A stretch of DNA of 11,072 bases from Gammaproteobacteria bacterium. GTDB taxonomy: Bacteria > Pseudomonadota > Gammaproteobacteria > Pseudomonadales > Azotimanducaceae. The notes under the pieces were generated by a model that ran no database searches, was not told where the DNA came from, and was given only the letters and a program-made list of their open reading frames with translations. Position numbers and translations under genes: made by a program. The stretch lies in NCBI GenBank assembly GCA_002690405.1, contig NZEI01000016.1:53880-64951 (forward strand), read 5' to 3'. Positions within the stretch are counted from its first letter, which is position 1, and every line of letters starts with the position of its first letter. Positions 7,025-11,072 of this stretch are shown piece after piece.

Positions 7025-7741
7025 TTGACTCGTTATCTGCTCAAGCTCAGCGGTGAAGCGCTCGGCGGCGACGCCGGCATTGGGATCGAACCCCAGGTCC
7101 TAAAGCATTACTGTGATGAGATTGAGGCAGCAGTACGGGAGGGTATTCAATTAGCCGTGGTGCTCGGCGGCGGTAACCTGTTCCGTGGCGCACATCTGGC
7201 GCAAGCTGGGATGGATCGAGTGGTCGGCGACCGCATGGGTATGCTGGCGACAATAATGAACGGCTTGGCGTTAAACGATTTTTTGCGACGTCGTGGCATC
7301 GCCAGCCGTTTGTTTAGTGCCGTTGCTATGGCGGGAATGGTTGACGGCTACCAGCGAGACACAGCGCAGGCAGCCATGGACAGCGGCGAGGTGGTAATCC
7401 TCACCGGTGGTACTGGCAATCCCTTTTTTACTACCGATACGGCGGCGTGTTTACGCGCGGTCGAGTTGGGGGTGGATGCTATTCTCAAGGCTACGAATGT
7501 CGATGGAGTTTATTCTGCGGATCCGAAAAAGGACCCGGCAGCCGAGCGTTTTCAACATATCACCTATCAGCAGGTACTCGAGCAAGAGCTCGCTGTGATG
7601 GATCTAACCGCCATCGTATTGTGTAAAGAAAATGCGCTGCCGTTGGTGGTATTCGATGCTTCTGAATCCAGAACTCTGACCCGTTTAGCGGCCGGAGAGC
7701 AAGTTGGAACAAGGGTCGATGATGATGAGGCGGTGAGCTAG
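7025..7741 (+). CDS. pyrH: UMP kinase (uridylate kinase)
   Basis: PyrH phosphorylates UMP to UDP with ATP. It is a bacterial amino-acid-kinase-fold hexamer, usually regulated by GTP and UTP. The 238-aa product shows LLKLSGEAL (5-13), GGGNLFRG (48-55), the UMP-binding region GDRMGML (68-74), GTGNPFFTTDTAA (129-141), KATNVDGVYSADP (155-167) and VMDLTAI (191-197). The start is TTG at 7025-7027, one base after the tsf stop. An in-frame TAG at 7007-7009 and the absence of any ATG or GTG between leave TTG as the only ordinary start. No clear Shine-Dalgarno precedes it, so expression probably relies on ribosomes terminating at tsf. The N-terminus is several residues shorter than in E. coli or Pseudomonas. 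An Asp-rich end (VDDDEAVS) is not a known motif. Confidence 0.95.
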   Translation: MTRYLLKLSGEALGGDAGIGIEPQVLKHYCDEIEAAVREGIQLAVVLGGGNLFRGAHLAQAGMDRVVGDRMGMLATIMNGLALNDFLRRRGIASRLFSAVAMAGMVDGYQRDTAQAAMDSGEVVILTGGTGNPFFTTDTAACLRAVELGVDAILKATNVDGVYSADPKKDPAAERFQHITYQQVLEQELAVMDLTAIVLCKENALPLVVFDASESRTLTRLAAGEQVGTRVDDDEAVS

Positions 7742-7843
7742 CGCAAAAGGCATGGGCGTAGCTACTGGCGTAAACAAGGTTTTGGCGCATAATGCGCTGC
7801 ATGCACAGCGGATTAGCGTGCACAACACTCTGGAATAAAGACC
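7742..7843 (+). promoter_or_regulatory. pyrH-frr spacer with palindromes and a possible internal promoter
   Basis: This 102-nt gap is the longest in the plus-strand cluster. A perfect 6-bp inverted repeat with a 1-nt centre, GCGCATAATGCGC, spans 7785-7797 and contains a -10-like CATAAT (7788-7793). CTGGCG (7765-7770) lies 17 nt upstream as a possible -35. An overlapping hairpin CGCTG/CAGCG (7795-7810) has a 6-nt loop. No T-run follows, so it is not an intrinsic terminator. GGA at 7832-7834 could serve as the frr ribosome-binding site. E. coli frr is known to have its own promoter; the one here is inferred. Confidence 0.4.
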
Positions 7844-8401
7844 ATGATCGACGAAATTCTTGATGATGCTAAAGAGCGGATGGGTAAAACCCTTGATGCC
7901 CTGCAAGGCGCTTTCGCGAAAATCCGCACGGGTCGGGCAAATCCAGCGCTATTAGATGGCATTACCGTAGATTACTACGGCGCGCCAACGCCGCTTAACC
8001 AAGTTGCGTCTATATCGGTAGAAGATGCGCGAACCTTGGTGTTATCACCATGGGAAAAGCCGCTGTTGCCAGAAATTGAGAAAGCTATTTTGCGCAGTGA
8101 TCTTGGTATCACACCAATTGGCAGTGGTGATGTGGTGCGTGTGCCGTTACCTCCGCTAACTGAAGAAAATAGGCGCGATCTTGCCAAGCAGGCGCGCGCC
8201 GAGGCGGAAACAAGCCGGGTCTCGATCCGTAACATTAGACGCGATGCAATTGCGGATATCCGTGATCTGGTGAAAGAGAAAATGGCAGCAGAGGACGATG
8301 CGCGCCGCGGCGAAGAGCGTGCTCAAGGACTGACAGATCAGCACGTTGGTGACGTTGATAAAGCACTGGCGGCGAAAGAAGCCGAATTAATGGAAATCTA
8401 A
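7844..8401 (+). CDS. frr: Ribosome recycling factor
   Basis: RRF works with EF-G to split post-termination ribosomes. The 185-aa product matches the E. coli length (185). It has the two-domain family layout: an N-terminal helix with AFAKIRTGRANPALLDGI (23-40), domain II with YYGAPTPLNQVASISV (44-59), PWEKPLLPEIEKAI (69-82) and SDLGITPIGSGDVVRVPLPP (85-104), then the long helices from TEENRRDLAK to the C-terminus. The basic RNA-contacting segment VSIRNIRRDA (125-134) is present. The ATG follows a moderate GGA ribosome-binding site. In E. coli the next gene is dxr; here it is uppS, 16 nt on. Confidence 0.97.
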   Translation: MIDEILDDAKERMGKTLDALQGAFAKIRTGRANPALLDGITVDYYGAPTPLNQVASISVEDARTLVLSPWEKPLLPEIEKAILRSDLGITPIGSGDVVRVPLPPLTEENRRDLAKQARAEAETSRVSIRNIRRDAIADIRDLVKEKMAAEDDARRGEERAQGLTDQHVGDVDKALAAKEAELMEI

Positions 8402-8417
8402 ATTCGCGACCCCGGTC

Positions 8418-9176
8418 ATGACCTCCGAAACAACAGCCCAAGCTCAACAAGACATCGTTACCGCTGATGGTGCCGAGACTGTGCCCAAGCATGTGGGCAT
8501 TATCATGGACGGCAACCACCGGTGGGCGAAAAAACGCCATTTGCCAGGAGCGGCGGGGCATAGAGCAGGGGCCAAGGGCGTGCGGGTTATTAGCGAGGCC
8601 TGTGTCGAGTTAGGTATTGAAAGCCTCACCCTGTTCGCCTTCAGTACCGAAAATTGGTACCGCCCGGAGGGCGAGGTCAGCATGCTCATGGATCTTATGC
8701 GTTATGTCATGCGCACTGATTTAGAAGACCTGCATGCCCAAGGCGTGAAGCTGCGCATTATTGGCGATCGCAGCCGTTTCGCCCCGGACATTGCGGCCAT
8801 GATGGATGAATGTGAGGCGCTGACCCAGCACAACCAACGTCTTAATCTCAATGTCGCGGTAAATTATGGAGGGCGCTGGGATATCGTTGAGGCTACGAAA
8901 CAGCTGGCGCTGCAAGTGCAAAGCGGTGAAGTCGCTGTCGCCGACATTGATGAAAGTTTGCTCCACCAGCATATGTCCTTAGGTGATCTGCCCGAACCCG
9001 ACTTGCTTATCCGCACCGGCGGCGACTTTCGAGTCAGTAATTTCCTGCTCTGGGATATCGCCTATACGGAGTTGTATTTTACTGAGGCGTTCTGGCCAGA
9101 ATTTGATGGCAGTCACCTACGTCGGGCTGTGGATACCTTTTCTGCGCGCTTACGCCGCTTTGGGCGGCGCCCCTAG
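8418..9176 (+). CDS. uppS: Undecaprenyl diphosphate synthase (cis-prenyltransferase)
   Basis: UppS condenses isopentenyl diphosphate units with farnesyl diphosphate to make C55-PP, the lipid carrier for peptidoglycan and O-antigen. The 252-aa product has the family motifs: GIIMDGNHRWAKKR (27-40) with catalytic Asp31, GHRAGAK (47-53), LFAFSTENWYRP (72-83), LNVAVNYGGRWDI (144-156), LIRTGGDFRVSNFLLWD (197-213) and AYTELYF (215-221), whose Glu should be the second Mg ligand. Two positions differ from E. coli: His34 replaces Gly in MDGNGRW, and the GGEHR stretch reads GGDFR. Both sites vary in the family as I recall it, so activity is expected. The ATG gives about 23 residues before the conserved PKHVGIIM and has no strong ribosome-binding site. 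It stands 16 nt after frr and 8 nt before cdsA, with no dxr on either side. Confidence 0.96.
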   Translation: MTSETTAQAQQDIVTADGAETVPKHVGIIMDGNHRWAKKRHLPGAAGHRAGAKGVRVISEACVELGIESLTLFAFSTENWYRPEGEVSMLMDLMRYVMRTDLEDLHAQGVKLRIIGDRSRFAPDIAAMMDECEALTQHNQRLNLNVAVNYGGRWDIVEATKQLALQVQSGEVAVADIDESLLHQHMSLGDLPEPDLLIRTGGDFRVSNFLLWDIAYTELYFTEAFWPEFDGSHLRRAVDTFSARLRRFGRRP

Positions 9177-9184
9177 GAATCGAG

Positions 9185-9976
9185 ATGTTGCTGCGAAGAG
9201 TGATCACGGCATTGTGTTTGGCAGCTTTCGCTCTGGTGGTGATCTTTCTGTTGCCGGTCGGGGGCTTTGCCTTAATGTTTGGGATAGCCGCCGGTGCTGG
9301 TGTTTATGAATGGTCTGGTTTTTTGCACGCGCCGACCAAGGCCAAGCGTATCGGTTACGTTGTCATTTATGCGGCTCTGATCGGCGTTATTTTTGCAAAC
9401 CAATGGCTGGCAGCGGAGCTAGTTCCAGTCGTTGGGGTCATTTGGCTCGGGGCGCTGGTCTTAGTGCTGGTCTATCCGCGAGGGCGCAGTCTGTACACGC
9501 GCTCCTGGCTGATTGGGCTTGTGGGTCAGCTGCTTATGGTGGGCGCTTGGAGTAGTTTGGTGACTATTCGCCAAATGCCCGAAGGTGATTATTGGTTACT
9601 GTGGTTGTTAGTGCTGACCACAGCCACAGATGTTGGAGCTTTTTTCAGTGGTCGCAGATTTGGACGCCGTAAATTGGCGCCCGCGCTAAGCCCGGGAAAA
9701 ACTTGGGAGGGCGCCTTGGGTGGAATGACATTGGCGTCGAGTATTTGTCTCGCTGGTCTGTTTGTATTCAGTAGCTGGTCGATATTCAATGCCGTCATCC
9801 TAACTTTCGGGCTAATCGTAATGGCGATATTCGGTGACTTGTTTGAGAGTCTATTAAAGCGCGCAACGGGTCTAAAGGACTCTGGTGGGCTGTTGCCAGG
9901 GCATGGGGGTGTGCTCGATCGCATCGACTCGATTATCGCCGTGGCACCACTTCTGGCATGGGCGCTTATAGCATGA
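9185..9976 (+). CDS. cdsA: Phosphatidate cytidylyltransferase (CDP-diacylglycerol synthase)
   Basis: CdsA makes CDP-diacylglycerol from CTP and phosphatidic acid, the branch point for all major phospholipids, in the inner membrane. The 263-aa protein is strongly hydrophobic, with about seven or eight likely membrane segments (for example 7-33, 56-72, 80-96, 109-126, 136-154, 182-196 and 202-217). The conserved loop reads TDVGAFFSGRRFGRRKL (148-164), then LSPGKTWEGALGG (168-180). The C-terminal family signature is present: GDLFESLLKR (217-226), KDSGGLLPGHGGVLDRIDS (231-249). The ATG follows TAGGA at the uppS stop with 6-nt spacing. Its TGA overlaps the rseP ATG (ATGA), so the two are translationally coupled. 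Pseudomonas-type clusters place dxr between cdsA and rseP; there is no room for it here. Confidence 0.97.
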   Translation: MLLRRVITALCLAAFALVVIFLLPVGGFALMFGIAAGAGVYEWSGFLHAPTKAKRIGYVVIYAALIGVIFANQWLAAELVPVVGVIWLGALVLVLVYPRGRSLYTRSWLIGLVGQLLMVGAWSSLVTIRQMPEGDYWLLWLLVLTTATDVGAFFSGRRFGRRKLAPALSPGKTWEGALGGMTLASSICLAGLFVFSSWSIFNAVILTFGLIVMAIFGDLFESLLKRATGLKDSGGLLPGHGGVLDRIDSIIAVAPLLAWALIA

Positions 9977-11072
9977 TGGACTGGTTGTTATATCCGTTGG
10001 CGTTTGCCGGTCTGTTAGGTGTGCTGGTGGTGGTGCACGAGTTTGGCCACTTTATTGTGGCGCGCCTTGCCGGTGTGCATGTGCTCAGTTTTTCGGTTGG
10101 TTTCGGCAAAGCATTGCTCAGCCGAGTTGATAAGAACGGCACTACCTTCAAACTTTCAATGATTCCCCTTGGCGGTTATGTGCGCATGTACGATACCCGC
10201 GATGACGCGGCGAGCCTGCAAGGTATGGCTGCGGTGCCAGCTGATGCTGTGGCGCATTCGAGCTTGTCAGCATGGTGGAAAATCGCCATCGCTGTTGCCG
10301 GTCCGGCGGCAAACTTCGTACTTGCAGCGGTTGTTTATGCACTGCTCTTCGTGACGGGCACAACGGAATATGCGCCAACTACCCAAGCCCCTAAAGCGGA
10401 TACGAAGCTTGCCTTGGCTGGGCTCAACGCGCCGGCTCGGGTATTGCGGGTTGATGGGCGGGAAATCGCTGGCTGGCAGAGCGTGCTTATGGCCCTCAGT
10501 GATCGCCTCGGCGAAAGTGGCGCTATCGCGTTAGAGGTGCAGAATTTACGCAGCGGTCGCGAGCAAACATTGCAGGTGCCGATCGATACTTGGTTACAGG
10601 GCGAGGCGCAACCTGATGTGCTGGGATCTTTAGGTTTGCAGCCGGCTTTATTGAGTGTTGTTGGCGATGTCGTAGAAGGCTCTCCTGCCAGTCGTGCAGG
10701 CCTGCGAGCTAACGACTGGGTGGTAGGCATCAACGATCGAGAGGTCGGCAGTTGGCGTCAATGGGTTGATGAAATTGTCGAGCATCCACAGGTTCCTCTG
10801 ATATTATCCGTTGTCCGTGCGGGACAGGTTTTGCAATTAACAGTAACCCCCGAAGCGCGCACGACTGCAGCGGGAGAGACCGTCGGTTTTCTCGGTGTTA
10901 GCCCAGCTGTCATCGAGGTGCGATTTACACCCTTGCAGGCGTTGTGGAAAGGCTGCGTCGAAACGGTCGATAAGACGGTGATGACATTGAGCATGCTGAA
11001 AAAAATGATCGCCGGTCTTTTGTCTGTGCAAAACCTGGTCGGTCCGGTGGGTATTGCGCAGATCGCTGGGGA
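9973..11072 (+). CDS. rseP: RseP site-2 zinc metalloprotease, N-terminal four fifths (cut by window edge)
   Basis: RseP is the inner-membrane protease that makes the second cut in anti-sigma factor RseA, releasing sigma-E under envelope stress. It also clears signal-peptide remnants. The frame is open from ATG at 9973 to the last base (366 full codons), and the family is about 450 aa, so roughly 85 residues are missing. The zinc motif HEFGH lies at 22-26 in the first membrane segment. FKLSMIPLGGYVRMYD (59-74) is the membrane-reentrant beta-loop. A second membrane segment follows AVAGPAANF (near 108-125). Two periplasmic PDZ domains follow. The first is weakly conserved (NAPARVLRVDGREI); the second is clear (EGSPASRAGLRANDWVV, from 235). 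NLVGPVGIAQIAG ends the visible part. The third zinc ligand (Asp of the LDG motif) is expected beyond the edge. An ATG at 9976 is an alternative start. It overlaps the cdsA stop by 4 nt. Confidence 0.94.
   Translation, partial: MMDWLLYPLAFAGLLGVLVVVHEFGHFIVARLAGVHVLSFSVGFGKALLSRVDKNGTTFKLSMIPLGGYVRMYDTRDDAASLQGMAAVPADAVAHSSLSAWWKIAIAVAGPAANFVLAAVVYALLFVTGTTEYAPTTQAPKADTKLALAGLNAPARVLRVDGREIAGWQSVLMALSDRLGESGAIALEVQNLRSGREQTLQVPIDTWLQGEAQPDVLGSLGLQPALLSVVGDVVEGSPASRAGLRANDWVVGINDREVGSWRQWVDEIVEHPQVPLILSVVRAGQVLQLTVTPEARTTAAGETVGFLGVSPAVIEVRFTPLQALWKGCVETVDKTVMTLSMLKKMIAGLLSVQNLVGPVGIAQIAG

Noticed and set aside
10335..10994. Minus-strand frames of 132 and 78 codons at the right end.
   Set aside because: The plus strand here is one unbroken RseP frame with clear HEFGH and PDZ motifs. 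The antisense frames show nothing recognisable.

Overview
This window looks like core chromosome from a gammaproteobacterium. The best evidence is gene order: map and rpsB diverge from a shared intergenic region, glnD and dapC follow map, and rpsB-tsf-pyrH-frr-uppS-cdsA-rseP run the other way. The long DapD N-terminus and the DapC sequence resemble the Pseudomonas-type proteins, which suggests a Pseudomonadales- or Cellvibrionales-like lineage rather than an enteric one. I cannot name a genus. There is no sign of mobile elements, phage, CRISPR, tRNA or rRNA.

Left arm, minus strand, read from about 4970 down to 1: map (methionine aminopeptidase), glnD (PII uridylyltransferase and uridylyl-removing enzyme), dapC (succinyl-DAP aminotransferase) and the first 70 codons of dapD (tetrahydrodipicolinate N-succinyltransferase), which runs off the left edge. 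The map-glnD and glnD-dapC gaps are 6 and 5 nt, so these three form an operon. dapD follows after 108 nt. The products link protein maturation, nitrogen sensing and two neighbouring steps of lysine/diaminopimelate synthesis.

Centre, about 4970-5286: a 317-nt divergent regulatory region. It holds a probable extended -10 promoter for rpsB with a GC-rich discriminator, a leader of about 280 nt with hairpins (the likely site of S2 autoregulation), and a strong rpsB ribosome-binding site.

Right arm, plus strand: rpsB (ribosomal protein S2 with an unusual acidic, Ala-rich tail), tsf (EF-Ts), pyrH (UMP kinase, TTG start), frr (ribosome recycling factor), uppS (undecaprenyl diphosphate synthase), cdsA (CDP-diacylglycerol synthase) and rseP (site-2 protease, cut by the right edge but open to the last base). 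Spacing is tight throughout except for 102 nt before frr, which may carry an internal promoter. The products cover translation, pyrimidine nucleotides, the lipid carrier for the cell wall, phospholipid synthesis and envelope stress signalling.

No new multi-gene system is visible. The most notable point is that dxr (MEP-pathway reductoisomerase) is missing from both places where gammaproteobacteria usually keep it in this cluster. Smaller points are the S2 tail, the 3-nt rpsB-tsf junction, two TTG starts and the symmetrical map/rpsB promoter element.
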